Below are positions 52,349 through 62,444 of a stretch of DNA of 64,000 bases, in pieces. Numbering within the stretch: the first letter of the stretch is position 1; the number at the start of each line of letters is the position of its first letter. Below the pieces are notes generated by a model. It was not told the DNA's origin. It saw nothing but the letters and a program-made list of their open reading frames with translations, and made no database searches. Origin of the DNA: Anaerolineales bacterium UBA6055 (lineage in GTDB: Bacteria > Chloroflexota > Anaerolineae > Aggregatilineales > Phototrophicaceae); the NCBI GenBank assembly GCA_002428985.1, contig DIYL01000047.1, positions 325,382 to 389,381 of the forward strand, given 5' to 3'. A program made the position numbers and the translations under genes.

Positions 52349-54421
52349 ATGATAAATCTTGTGTCGACATTCCTTAAAACGCGCTATGTTCACATCGCAT
52401 TTGCAGTAGCACTACTCCTCATTTACCTCGCTACATTTTATTATTCATATTATTCGGATACATTTTATGGCTTCTACCTCTTTTTGCTGAGCTTGCCATT
52501 ATTGTTTGTTGCGCGTCGCATCTTACCGTCGGTGCAACCGGATGCCGTAACGGATACATCGCCCCCAGCATCACCAATGCGCTATCACTGGCTAGGTCTA
52601 TCTATCATCAGTAGTGCGTTGTTGATGATGATGAATATCCCCGCTGGAAAAATGAATCCCATCCAGCAGACTCTAGGGTTTAACAGTGTGTCGACTGGTT
52701 TACAGATGGCGCTGTTAGGACTGATTATCTTGGGGCTTATCCACGGGTTTGGCGGAAGAGTGATACCGCATCGCTTTACATGGAAGACGCAGCACACACT
52801 CTTGCTAGGTATTGTGATGTTAGGCGGTCTCATTCGCATATGGGATCTTGCAGATACCTATCATGTCTTTCTTGATGAAATCTTATTCATGGGTGATGTG
52901 TATTATATCCATGCCGAGAACGCACCTATCTTGTATCCCAATTTCGCGCCGACGACGGATGCATATACATTTTTTCAATCCGTGATGGTCACGCTATTCG
53001 GGTCTAATATCGTTAGTCAGCGATTGGTATCTGTCATTGCTGGGATGATTGGCTTAGTTGTCTTATATGGATTTACCCGTCAATTATTTTCGGTGCGTGT
53101 CGCATTAATTAGTGCGTTATTATATGCGACCCTGCCAGTTTACGTGCAGTTTGGACGCATCGGTTTATACAACGTTGTCGATTCGATTTTTGGCGTACTT
53201 GGTTTTCTATATATTTTGCGGGGGATGCGGTCAGGACGTGTGTCGGATTTTGCCTTTGCAGGAATCGCTTTCGGTCTGACACATTATTATTACGAAGGTG
53301 GGCGACTGTTTTACACAGCTTATCTCGTCTGCTGGTTGCTATGGTGTCATATTTTCTCACGGCGTGATGCGATGTTTACACCGATAAAACCGAAGCAATG
53401 GCTTGCCTTTGTGTTTTGTGTCGCTGTGCTTGCTGTGCCTATTTATCATACCTTGTGGCAATTCGACCATGTGATGACGCAACGTCTCATTGCCGTACAA
53501 ACAACCGACTCGGTGATACTTGATCGGGTTAATACATTTTTGACAGGTAACAACACCGGTTATCTCGGCATCCCCTTACACCAGTACGTATCGCTTAATG
53601 GGAATGATGTCTTTTATCAGAGCCCCAATGCAATTATTTTGCCGATACTCGTCCCGTTTTTCTTACTCGGCTTCGGTCGCCTCGTTTTACAGATACATAC
53701 CATACGCGGATCGTTACTCATCTGGTGGATTATCGGCACATCTGTTGCCAATAACCTGATTAGTGGGTCGATCATTCCGCAAACACCGCGTCATAACGTT
53801 GTTTATGGTGTGTTAATGGTGGTGACAGCGCTCGGAATTCACACGCTATGGACACTGATCACATCCCGTGTATCGACACGATTCAGTCGGTATATCGCTA
53901 TCGGTTTTGTTGGTTTTTTAATTGCAGTCAGTGGTATCCATATTCAGCACTATTTCGGCGAAGTTGTTCCACGACAATATCGTTTGATTTATGGTCTCGA
54001 TGCGAATCCAGAACATCCACAACCCGCATTTGATGATATGATCCGTCGCGCCATTGAATTGCCAGATAATACTACTGTGATTGCCTTCACCGATTGGGAG
54101 TTCCCAAAATCACATAAAACAATCGTCCCACTCTATTATGGGCGCAATCCTGAGGCGTTTCAGGTCATATCACGCGAGGTGACGGAACTAGAACGGGATT
54201 ATTTTGAATCGCTACCGCGTAACGTTAATTATGTGTTCGCGTTCACACGGTATTATAACAATAGACTAGTTGATTTGATCGAGGATACATTTGTTATTAC
54301 ACAGGTTGAAGGTAGCCCACAAGATGTCCATCATACTGTTGAGATGCTTTTTTATCATGCACCACAAGCCAATAATCCCGCATCTGTGCCATCTCTAACC
54401 ACCGATAGTGAAGCCGACTAA
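52349..54421 (+). CDS. GT39-like membrane glycosyltransferase, array member 1
   Basis: A 690-residue GT-C fold protein with about 14 hydrophobic segments. The catalytic acidic pair is in YHVFLDEILFM (D175, E176). Family-shared segments are FGRIGLYNVVDSIFGVLGFLYILRGMRSGR and LTHYYYEGGRLFY (given in part). The C-terminal region (about 560-690) is a soluble domain with a VEGSPQDVHHTVEMLFYHAP end. It should transfer a sugar from a polyprenyl-phosphate carrier; acceptor unknown. First of four tandem paralogues. ATG at 52349 is chosen over the frame start at 52325. The genes are 2 bases or overlap by 1 base. Confidence 0.85.
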   Translation: MINLVSTFLKTRYVHIAFAVALLLIYLATFYYSYYSDTFYGFYLFLLSLPLLFVARRILPSVQPDAVTDTSPPASPMRYHWLGLSIISSALLMMMNIPAGKMNPIQQTLGFNSVSTGLQMALLGLIILGLIHGFGGRVIPHRFTWKTQHTLLLGIVMLGGLIRIWDLADTYHVFLDEILFMGDVYYIHAENAPILYPNFAPTTDAYTFFQSVMVTLFGSNIVSQRLVSVIAGMIGLVVLYGFTRQLFSVRVALISALLYATLPVYVQFGRIGLYNVVDSIFGVLGFLYILRGMRSGRVSDFAFAGIAFGLTHYYYEGGRLFYTAYLVCWLLWCHIFSRRDAMFTPIKPKQWLAFVFCVAVLAVPIYHTLWQFDHVMTQRLIAVQTTDSVILDRVNTFLTGNNTGYLGIPLHQYVSLNGNDVFYQSPNAIILPILVPFFLLGFGRLVLQIHTIRGSLLIWWIIGTSVANNLISGSIIPQTPRHNVVYGVLMVVTALGIHTLWTLITSRVSTRFSRYIAIGFVGFLIAVSGIHIQHYFGEVVPRQYRLIYGLDANPEHPQPAFDDMIRRAIELPDNTTVIAFTDWEFPKSHKTIVPLYYGRNPEAFQVISREVTELERDYFESLPRNVNYVFAFTRYYNNRLVDLIEDTFVITQVEGSPQDVHHTVEMLFYHAPQANNPASVPSLTTDSEAD

Positions 54422-54423
54422 CA

Positions 54424-56637
54424 ATGCAGAATTATAAAACCAACCCGTTGTTAATTATCCTTGGTGCGACCGCCCTAATTGCATTGATCCTGCTTATATT
54501 GCCAGCGAATATTCAACCTCTCGTCTTTTGGTTCATTGTCTTATTTGGCATCATCAATATCAGCATACGTATCGGACAAGCTGGTCTCCAAAATACCAAG
54601 CAGTTTGTAGATGCTATTGGGAAATCACGCCCCTATATAGCACATATTAGTTTCGGGGTAGCCGTCGTACTGATCTGTGTTGCGTCCTATTTTTATCAAC
54701 CTGCGTTCGTTGAAATTTATATTGGCTTTTATATTTATCTGTTTGGCTTATTATTGCTTTACCCTGCAAATCCTGTTTTGCCACCTATGCAAGCATCTGC
54801 ATCGACTGAGACCATATCAGATTCAACCATACGCTACATCCCCATTGTGATCGCAATCGTCGCACTTATTTTATTGACGATGATCAACATCCCTCAAGAT
54901 TATTTAACACCTGTGCATCACTTACTCGGGATGAATGCATCACCACCGTGGGTACAGATGGCTTTATTGATAGGAGCTATAGTCGGGTTAGCTCATGGGT
55001 TTGGTGGGAGGCTTTTTCCACGGCGCTTTAAGTGGGAAGTCCATCACACGCTACTATATTTGATAGTTGTATTCGGTTTTGCGCTTCGACTATGGGATAT
55101 CGAAAATACCTATCGCCTGTTTGTCGATGAATATTCGTTCCTGTCAGATGTCTTGCATATGAGGGATCGTACACCGCCAATTTTATTACCCATCGGGTCA
55201 CCCAATGCAGGAGTGTATCCGTTCTTTCAGGCTCTGTTTTCGGCAATTTTAGAACCCGGCTTTACTAGCTTGCGCTTACCGTCAATCATCATAAGCACAG
55301 CGGGTATTGTTGCAATTTATGCATTTGCGCGCCAACTCTTTTCGATACGTGTCGCGCTGATGAGTGCCCTATTATTAGCGACAATGCCGGTCTATCTACA
55401 ATTTAGTCGCATCGGATTAAACAATATTGCCGATCCTGTTTTTGGGGTGGTGGGATTTGTCTATATTTTACGGGGGATGCGATCAGGGCGGGTTTCTGAT
55501 TATGCGATGGCAGGGATTGCCTTTGCTCTAACACATTATTTTTATGAGGGCGGACGCTTATTCTTCACAGGATTTTTGATATGCTGGCTGGTTTGGATTC
55601 ATATCTTTTCACGTAAAGATCCGCTGTTTCGTCCGATTACACGTCAACAGCTTTTTGCACTCGGGTTTTGTTTAGTAGCGCTGATTGCCCCAATGTATCA
55701 TACGTTTTACCAATTCCGCTTTATCTTATTCGAACGTTTTGCTATTACCCGTACAACTCGCTTTCCACTCGCTGTTCGTCTAGAAGAATTTTTCATGGAC
55801 TTTGAACTCGCTAATATAGCGATACCACTGCATCGCTATGTGTTTACGCCAGTCGACGACTTGTTTTATCAAAATGAATATGCATTTATTTTGCCGATCC
55901 TCGTGCCATTCTTTTTATTAGGATTCGGTCGCTTGTTGTGGAAAATCCGAACAGTACGTGGTGGATTATTGATCTGGTGGATGATTGGCGCGTCGGTAGG
56001 TAACAATTTTGTTGAGCAAGCACACTCTGCCGAAAGTCCGCGCTATATTATTGTTTATGCGATTTTGATGGTTGTTGTCGCATTGGGTATCCAGACACTA
56101 TGGGGATTTATCGACCAACGCATCACGATAAGGTTGCAGCGTTACCTCAAAACGATCGTTGTTCTGTTTTTATTGAGTGTGTCGCTCATACAAATTCAAC
56201 ATTATTTTGGGGCAGTTGTGCCCAATTATTATGATTGGATACATAACAGATCGTATCAGGGGCAAGCGAGACCGAGCTTAGATGATGTGCTGTTGCGCGC
56301 TGTCGAGCTACCGGATAACACAACCCTGATATATATTTCAGATTTGATTATGCCGACAGTGCATCGACAAGCGATCCCAGCATACTTTGAACGTTCCGCT
56401 GATGAATTGCAGATTATTCAAAAATTTGTTGATGAAATTGATAATGACTACCTTGCATGGTTGCCACCTACAACCAATTATGTTTTTGCATTGATGCCTG
56501 ACGATCAAGATCCTATTCTAGATATGATTACTGATAATTTTGTGGTTACAGAAATTACAGGGAGTCCCGCACCTGTGCCAGAATCTGCTGAAATGTTATT
56601 TATTCACGCACCAATATCTGCAAACGGTAGGCGATAA
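54424..56637 (+). CDS. GT39-like membrane glycosyltransferase, array member 2
   Basis: A 737-residue paralogue with the catalytic motif LFVDEYSFLSDV (D235). It shares with member 1 FSRIGLNNIADPVFGVVGFVYI and LTHYFYEGGRLFF, and has an N-terminal extension with extra helices (about 1-130). C-terminal end: VTEITGSPAPVPESAEMLFIHAP. Starts 2 bases after member 1 ends and overlaps member 3 by one base (TAATG). It is closer to member 1 than to members 3 and 4 in the loop motif (RLFPRRFKWEVHHTLL against VIPHRFTWKTQHTLL). Confidence 0.85.
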   Translation: MQNYKTNPLLIILGATALIALILLILPANIQPLVFWFIVLFGIINISIRIGQAGLQNTKQFVDAIGKSRPYIAHISFGVAVVLICVASYFYQPAFVEIYIGFYIYLFGLLLLYPANPVLPPMQASASTETISDSTIRYIPIVIAIVALILLTMINIPQDYLTPVHHLLGMNASPPWVQMALLIGAIVGLAHGFGGRLFPRRFKWEVHHTLLYLIVVFGFALRLWDIENTYRLFVDEYSFLSDVLHMRDRTPPILLPIGSPNAGVYPFFQALFSAILEPGFTSLRLPSIIISTAGIVAIYAFARQLFSIRVALMSALLLATMPVYLQFSRIGLNNIADPVFGVVGFVYILRGMRSGRVSDYAMAGIAFALTHYFYEGGRLFFTGFLICWLVWIHIFSRKDPLFRPITRQQLFALGFCLVALIAPMYHTFYQFRFILFERFAITRTTRFPLAVRLEEFFMDFELANIAIPLHRYVFTPVDDLFYQNEYAFILPILVPFFLLGFGRLLWKIRTVRGGLLIWWMIGASVGNNFVEQAHSAESPRYIIVYAILMVVVALGIQTLWGFIDQRITIRLQRYLKTIVVLFLLSVSLIQIQHYFGAVVPNYYDWIHNRSYQGQARPSLDDVLLRAVELPDNTTLIYISDLIMPTVHRQAIPAYFERSADELQIIQKFVDEIDNDYLAWLPPTTNYVFALMPDDQDPILDMITDNFVVTEITGSPAPVPESAEMLFIHAPISANGRR

Positions 56638-58835
56638 TGTTCAAGCGATTGATGACAACACATCGGACGCTTTTTATTTGGGGTGTAACGATCTGCTTTG
56701 CAGTGATCGTATACCTTTTGCCACCGACTATTCAGACGTTTGTTTTTTGGGTGATCATTCTGATTGGCTTGGTGATCCTTGTGGTGCGGTTATCGAATGA
56801 TATGCCCCAGCGTATTAATGAGCTGAAAGCATATTATGAGTTACATCGAGAGCGTTTGATCAAACTAAGTGCGGCAACTGGCATCCTCTTGATGTGTGCG
56901 TCAGCGTGGTTTTATCAACCGATATATAGCATTACGTTTTACGGCTTTCACCTGCTCATACTCAGTTTGCCGTTCCTATGGGTGGGACGGTCAGTGTTTC
57001 AATTTGACGCGATGACATACGATATTGATAGCACTGATGAAAAAACAGGAATACGGTGGTCGGCACTGATTGTGGCGTTATTCGCATTTGCGGTCTTGAT
57101 GACGATTAATATGCCCAATGAGATGAAATCTGACATTCACGCCACACTAGGTCTAGTTGATGTCACCACATATCCGCAGATGGCATTATTAGCGATTGGC
57201 TTGGGCGGGTTGCTTCTAGGATTTCGGGGGAAATTACTGCCGACAATTCAATGGCGACGCTATCATCTGATATTGCTTGTGCTCGTATTACTCGGTGGCG
57301 GAATCCGCGCATGGAATCTCGAATATACATTGCACCTATTTGTTGATGAATTTTTCTTCATGAATGATGTGATTGATATTCGGGAAGATACCACCCAGTT
57401 GTTTTTCCCGCGCACAGGGTCGACATCGGATGTATTTCCATTCTTCCAGTCGATATTTGTGTCGCTCCTCGGACCGAGTTTGACCAGCTTGCGCCTTGTA
57501 TCGCCTATTATCTCGATGATTGGCTTGATCGCAGTCTATGCATTGGCGCGCCAATTCTTCACAGTTCGGGTCGCACTATTAAGTGTGTTTTTAGTTGCTG
57601 TTATGCCCGTCTATATTCAGTTTGGTCGCATCGGTATGTATATGATTGTTGACCCTGTATTGGGTATATTAGGGTTTGTCTACCTCATACGCGCAATGCG
57701 ATCTCAATACGTCGGAGATTATGCCTTAGTTGGCATCATGTTCGGGTTGACGCACTATTTTTACGAGGGTGGGCGATTATTTTTCACTGCATTTTTAGTG
57801 TGCTGGTTGATCTGGATGATTGTCTTTGGGCGACGTGATACGGGTTTCAGACATCCCAACTTAAAGCAGATTTTTGTTGCGGTGTTTTGTTTATTGGTTG
57901 TGATTGCTCCCATTTATCATATTCAGTGGCAATATGACTTCCCTGTTGCTGAACGCTTTAGTGCGACCCGTAGCCCTAGCTTTATCCTGACGGATGGCAT
58001 CGGTGAATTTTTGAGCTCGACCGAAATTAGTTATATTGGTGCACCTCTGCATCGTTACATTCATGAGGTGGCACGCGATGACTTCTTCCTCAGCGACTTC
58101 GCTTATGTGATTCCATTAATTGCATCGTTTTTCCTTATTGGCTTTGGTCTGTTACTCTTTCAGTTACATCGTATGCGCGGATCACTTTTAATCTGGTGGG
58201 TTGTCGGTGTAGCAATTGGCAATACATTGATTGTTGATGGACTGTCTGCACCAAACCCACGTTATATCGTCGTCTATGCTGTGTTGATGATCGTGACAGC
58301 AGTCGGTATTGATCGCGTTTGGCAAGCCTTTGATAACTCATTCAAATCGTATCAACAGATAATTACAGCGGGTTTTATCGCCTATTTGGGATATGTTGGT
58401 GTGTTCCAGATTGATCACTATTTCAATCGTACAGTCCCGCTATATTACGACAATGTGCATGTGATTCGTGTCGAACCTGCATTTGACGATATGATCTTGC
58501 GGGCGGTCGAACTCCCTGAGAATACATCATTGGTTGTCCTCACGGATTCTCTATTTCCAAAATCTCACATGGTCGATGTACCACGATTCTTTCAACGTGA
58601 TGACCTGACCATCTATTATGTGCTTGTCCGTGAATTGGAGGATACATTTTTCGAGACGCTCCCGCGCGATGCAGATTATGTGTTTACATTTACGCGCTTT
58701 CATAAAGAACAAGTCATGGACAGTATCGATGACTATTTTGTCATCTCCGATATTGAAGGCAGCCCCTATGGGATTTCACAAAATACTGAGATGTTGTTCG
58801 CCTATGCGCCGTTATCGGTTAATGGTGACTCATAA
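56637..58835 (+). CDS. GT39-like membrane glycosyltransferase, array member 3
   Basis: A 732-residue paralogue. Catalytic motif LFVDEFFFMND (D237). The stretch WRRYHLILLVLVLLGGGIRA, LEYTLHLFVDE and the LTHYFYEGGRLFF segment are nearly the same as in member 4, so 3 and 4 come from a recent duplication. The C-terminus ends SPYGISQNTEMLFAYAPLS. Both ends overlap the neighbours by one base (TAATG), so translation is coupled. Confidence 0.87.
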   Translation: MFKRLMTTHRTLFIWGVTICFAVIVYLLPPTIQTFVFWVIILIGLVILVVRLSNDMPQRINELKAYYELHRERLIKLSAATGILLMCASAWFYQPIYSITFYGFHLLILSLPFLWVGRSVFQFDAMTYDIDSTDEKTGIRWSALIVALFAFAVLMTINMPNEMKSDIHATLGLVDVTTYPQMALLAIGLGGLLLGFRGKLLPTIQWRRYHLILLVLVLLGGGIRAWNLEYTLHLFVDEFFFMNDVIDIREDTTQLFFPRTGSTSDVFPFFQSIFVSLLGPSLTSLRLVSPIISMIGLIAVYALARQFFTVRVALLSVFLVAVMPVYIQFGRIGMYMIVDPVLGILGFVYLIRAMRSQYVGDYALVGIMFGLTHYFYEGGRLFFTAFLVCWLIWMIVFGRRDTGFRHPNLKQIFVAVFCLLVVIAPIYHIQWQYDFPVAERFSATRSPSFILTDGIGEFLSSTEISYIGAPLHRYIHEVARDDFFLSDFAYVIPLIASFFLIGFGLLLFQLHRMRGSLLIWWVVGVAIGNTLIVDGLSAPNPRYIVVYAVLMIVTAVGIDRVWQAFDNSFKSYQQIITAGFIAYLGYVGVFQIDHYFNRTVPLYYDNVHVIRVEPAFDDMILRAVELPENTSLVVLTDSLFPKSHMVDVPRFFQRDDLTIYYVLVRELEDTFFETLPRDADYVFTFTRFHKEQVMDSIDDYFVISDIEGSPYGISQNTEMLFAYAPLSVNGDS

Positions 58836-61099
58836 TGTTGAAGCAACTTGCCAACAAGTATCGGTTTGCGCTCGTTTATGGGGGAGCTGTGCTTACCGCC
58901 ATCGTCTTGATGCTATTACCACAGACACTACAACCCATCGCATTCGGGATGATTATTCTTTTTGGCGTAGTCGGCTTCGTCAGCCATCTATCGAACACGC
59001 ACCCATTACATCTTTACGGGAAAATTCGATATTTTCAGAAAACGCATCCGGCACGTTTTGCCACGATTAATGCAATCATTGGTGCGATGATATTGTGTGC
59101 GTCGGCATGGTTTTATCAGCCGGAATATATCGTTCAGTTTTATGGATTCTATTTGTTTGTATTGAGTCTACCGTTCTTGTGGCTAGGGCGGACAGCCTTT
59201 CAATTTGATTCCTACGGTTATGAAGTCCCACGTGTGACGGAACAACCCAGTGTGCGTTGGGTTTGGATTGCCGTTGCGATGCTTGCATTTGTCGTACTGA
59301 TGACAATCAACATACCCAACGGTGATAAATCCGAATGGCATACGATGCTCGGTTTGGTGGATGTACCAACAGGAGCGCAACTGGTATTGCTAGGTATTGG
59401 CTTAGGCGGTCTGATATTGGGGTTTCGTGCCAATTTACTGCCAACAAAAATCCAATGGCGACGCTATCATCTCATTCTGCTTGCACTTGTTTTGCTTGGG
59501 GGTGGTGTACGCGCATGGAACCTCGAATATACATTACACCTATTTGTCGACGAATTATTTTTTATGAATGATGTCAGTAATATTCGGGATGCAACCCCAC
59601 CGTTATTACTACCCGATAATTCACCAAGTACCGATGTCTATTCATTTTTCCAGATGCTAGCCGTTCAGCTTGTTGGACCGAGTTTGTTGGGGTTACGTCT
59701 GCCTTCGCCGATCATTTCGATGTTTGGCTTGATCGTAGTGTACGCTTTTGCTCGACAGTTATTTTCGGTGCGTGTTGCACTCTTGAGCGCCTTCTTATTT
59801 GCTGTGTTGCCCGTTCATATCCAATTTGGTCGCATCGGCATGAATATGATTGTCGACCCGATTTTCGGTATGTTGGGGTTTATCTATCTGATACGCGCGA
59901 TGCAGTCACGACACACCGGTGACTTTGCGCTTGTCGGCATCATGTTTGGCATGACCCACTATTTTTACGAAGGTGGGCGTATATTTTTTACGGCATTTTT
60001 GCTGTGCTGGTTGATATGGATGACCATATTTGGACGGCGTGACCCCATTTTCCGTTTGCCATCTTGGCAGGACTGGGGAGCGTTACTATTTTGCCTGATT
60101 GTTGTCAGCACTCCGATTTATCATACGCGTATCGCCTTTGATATGACATTAACTGAACGCTTTGATGCCACCCGTAACCCTGATTTTACGCTATCCGACC
60201 GCGTCGATGAATTTGTCTCGGTTAATGAAATCGGATATTTAGGCGCGCCATTGCACCGCTATGTTCATGATATTGCCCGTGATAACTTCTTTCGGAGCGA
60301 CTTTGCTTATGTGATGCCTATACTCGCGCCCTTCTTTATGATTGGCTTTGGATTGTTGTTACTCCAGTTGCATCGGATGCAAGGTGCATTATTGCTGTGG
60401 TGGATTATTGGTGTCGCGATTGGTAATTCATTGATTGCCGATTTACTATCTGCACCGAGCCCGCGTTATATCGTGGTGTATGCGGTATTGATGATCATTG
60501 TTGCCGTTGGGATTGATCGGATATGGCATCTCCTCGAAAAATATTTGCATCGCTATCGTCATGCTATAACGGGTATATTTTTGCTCTACTTGGGGTATGT
60601 CGGTATCTATCAAATTGACTATTATTTTAGCCGGACGGTGCCATTGTACTATGAGCGGATACACACGACTGTGATTGGGACAGGGCGTGTTCGTCCAGAT
60701 TTTGATGATATGATTTTACGAGCAGTTGATTTACCTGAGAATTACTCAGTACAGGTCTTCACGAATGCGCTGTTCCCGAAGACGCATCATATTGATATAC
60801 CCGAATTTTACCAACGTGATGACCTTGATGTGGATTATGGTGTCATCCGTGAGTTGCAAGAACACTTTTTTCAGGCGTTGCCACGCGATGTCAATTATGT
60901 ATTTACGTTTACGCGCTTTCATCAAGAGCAGATGATGGACATTATCGACGATTATTTTGTTGTCACCCATATTGAAGGCAGTCCTTATAATATTCCACCG
61001 AATGCAGAAATATTATTTGCGTATGCTCCGCTATCGGCGAATCCACTGCCAGAGCCAATTGAGTTCGAGTTTGAACGTGCACCCAATGCCAGACCGTAG
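58835..61099 (+). CDS. GT39-like membrane glycosyltransferase, array member 4
   Basis: A 754-residue paralogue, the longest, with catalytic motif LFVDELFFMNDV (D239). Shares WRRYHLILLALVLLGGGVRA, the FGRIGMNMIVDP segment and SPYNIPPNAEILFAYAPLS with member 3. It has a short extra tail (PLPEPIEFEFERAPNARP). Last member of the array; no clear terminator follows, and the kinase gene starts 122 bases later. Confidence 0.87.
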   Translation: MLKQLANKYRFALVYGGAVLTAIVLMLLPQTLQPIAFGMIILFGVVGFVSHLSNTHPLHLYGKIRYFQKTHPARFATINAIIGAMILCASAWFYQPEYIVQFYGFYLFVLSLPFLWLGRTAFQFDSYGYEVPRVTEQPSVRWVWIAVAMLAFVVLMTINIPNGDKSEWHTMLGLVDVPTGAQLVLLGIGLGGLILGFRANLLPTKIQWRRYHLILLALVLLGGGVRAWNLEYTLHLFVDELFFMNDVSNIRDATPPLLLPDNSPSTDVYSFFQMLAVQLVGPSLLGLRLPSPIISMFGLIVVYAFARQLFSVRVALLSAFLFAVLPVHIQFGRIGMNMIVDPIFGMLGFIYLIRAMQSRHTGDFALVGIMFGMTHYFYEGGRIFFTAFLLCWLIWMTIFGRRDPIFRLPSWQDWGALLFCLIVVSTPIYHTRIAFDMTLTERFDATRNPDFTLSDRVDEFVSVNEIGYLGAPLHRYVHDIARDNFFRSDFAYVMPILAPFFMIGFGLLLLQLHRMQGALLLWWIIGVAIGNSLIADLLSAPSPRYIVVYAVLMIIVAVGIDRIWHLLEKYLHRYRHAITGIFLLYLGYVGIYQIDYYFSRTVPLYYERIHTTVIGTGRVRPDFDDMILRAVDLPENYSVQVFTNALFPKTHHIDIPEFYQRDDLDVDYGVIRELQEHFFQALPRDVNYVFTFTRFHQEQMMDIIDDYFVVTHIEGSPYNIPPNAEILFAYAPLSANPLPEPIEFEFERAPNARP

Positions 61100-61221
61100 C
61101 AACAGGATAATTTGTAAGTATTTTTCAAAAATCGTAAATTTAAGGTAAATTAAGTTGTATGATTGTCTGCATATGGTAAGATGCTTCTCAAATGTAAGTA
61201 TATTCAGGGAAAAATAAATCT

Positions 61222-62034
61222 ATGTCCGCCTCAGTTGTTGGTCAGACACTTAATAATCAGTATCGTGTAGATAAAGAGATTGGCGGTGGCGCAGTTGCAA
61301 TCGTCTATAGTGGTACAGACCTCAAAACAAACCAAACTGTTGCGATTAAGCAGTTGATGGATACAGCCAAACAAGCTGATGATGCCCAAATTGAACGCTT
61401 CGAACGCGAATCACATGCAATGGGGCAATTGTCGCATCCCAACATTGTCAATGTCTACGATACGATCTTTCGTAATAGTGACCACTTTATTGTGATGGAA
61501 TATGTGGATGGTGGCGCATTGTCTGATCTTGTCAGTGTAGATAATCCACCAAGTGTGGCACAAGTCTTAAAGATTGCTCATGACATTGCATCAGCATTAG
61601 TTATTGTGCATGATCAAGACATTATTCACCGTGATATCAAACCAGACAATATTTTGTTGACCCGTGACGGACGTGCGAAGTTAACCGACTTTGGGATGGC
61701 GCGTTTTACCTATATGTCTCGTCTCACCCAACGCGATATGATGGTTGGCTCGATGATGTACATGGCACCGGAGCAATTTTCAAAAGGGGAAGCTGTTCAA
61801 CAAAGTGACATCTGGCAATATGGTGTGACGATATATGAATTGCTAGTGGGTCATAAGCCATTCAAGAAACCACATCTGATTGTTGGGTTTCCGCATGATC
61901 CAATCTCATCACTACGCCCTGATGTTCCTGAGGCTGTCAGTCAATTTATCGACTCACTCTTGGAAAAAAATCCTCGCAAACGTCCCACCGACTTTGAAGA
62001 TGTCATCGACGAATTAGACGACCTAATGGCATAA
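61222..62034 (+). CDS. Minimal Ser/Thr protein kinase (Hanks type)
   Basis: A 270-residue kinase with only a catalytic domain. The phosphate loop is IGGGAVAIVYSG (the third Gly is replaced by Ala), the ATP-Lys is VAIK (K43), the catalytic loop is HRDIKPDN (D138), the metal loop DFGMA (D156), and the activation segment ends in GSMMYMAPEQF. No membrane helix, PASTA, WD or other sensing part, unlike typical PknB proteins. It may phosphorylate targets read by the FHA proteins at 6341 and 13933 (inference). AGGG is about 12 bases upstream of the ATG. Confidence 0.92.
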   Translation: MSASVVGQTLNNQYRVDKEIGGGAVAIVYSGTDLKTNQTVAIKQLMDTAKQADDAQIERFERESHAMGQLSHPNIVNVYDTIFRNSDHFIVMEYVDGGALSDLVSVDNPPSVAQVLKIAHDIASALVIVHDQDIIHRDIKPDNILLTRDGRAKLTDFGMARFTYMSRLTQRDMMVGSMMYMAPEQFSKGEAVQQSDIWQYGVTIYELLVGHKPFKKPHLIVGFPHDPISSLRPDVPEAVSQFIDSLLEKNPRKRPTDFEDVIDELDDLMA

Positions 62035-62051
62035 GGTTGCACGTATTTGAA

Positions 62052-62076
62052 GATTCCCCTAGTTATTGGGGGGATC
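62052..62076 (+). terminator. Hairpin after the kinase gene
   Basis: GATTCCCC (62052-62059) pairs with GGGGGATC (62069-62076), one G-U, loop TAGTTATTG. No T-run follows. Confidence 0.5.
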
Positions 62077-62199
62077 ATCACCATGCTAACATAAAGTTTA
62101 CAATCTCTAGCGAAAATGTTACTTAATTCCTATATCATCTGAACACTCAGTTGGTTATATTGGAGTTATACGACCGTAAATAGTTGCATTGAGATGACC

Positions 62200-62388
62200 A
62201 TGCCAAAAAACAAACGCGATTCCCAACTCATACAAGCAATCGAAAATCCACCACGTCATCGTAAACATCCTGTAACATTTGAAGATACAGACACCTTCGA
62301 ATTTCTGTACGATGATGAGATTTTCAACTTACATAAGACGATGGAAAATAACCTCAATCGTAAAACATCCAAGCGCAACGATCAGTAA
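62200..62388 (+). CDS. Small hypothetical protein (62-64 residues)
   Basis: A small hydrophilic protein with a basic start (MPKNKRDSQLIQ), a central acidic segment (FEDTDTFEFLYDDE) and a basic end (NRKTSKRND). No membrane helix and no family recognised. ATG at 62194 or 62200 is possible; GAG lies just before the first. It sits between a terminator hairpin and the oxidoreductase gene. Coding is plausible but not certain. Confidence 0.45.
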   Translation: MPKNKRDSQLIQAIENPPRHRKHPVTFEDTDTFEFLYDDEIFNLHKTMENNLNRKTSKRNDQ

Positions 62389-62444
62389 TATCCGCAAGCT
62401 TATGGTATAGTCGTGGGAAATGATGGTTCGATATAGGAACAAGC

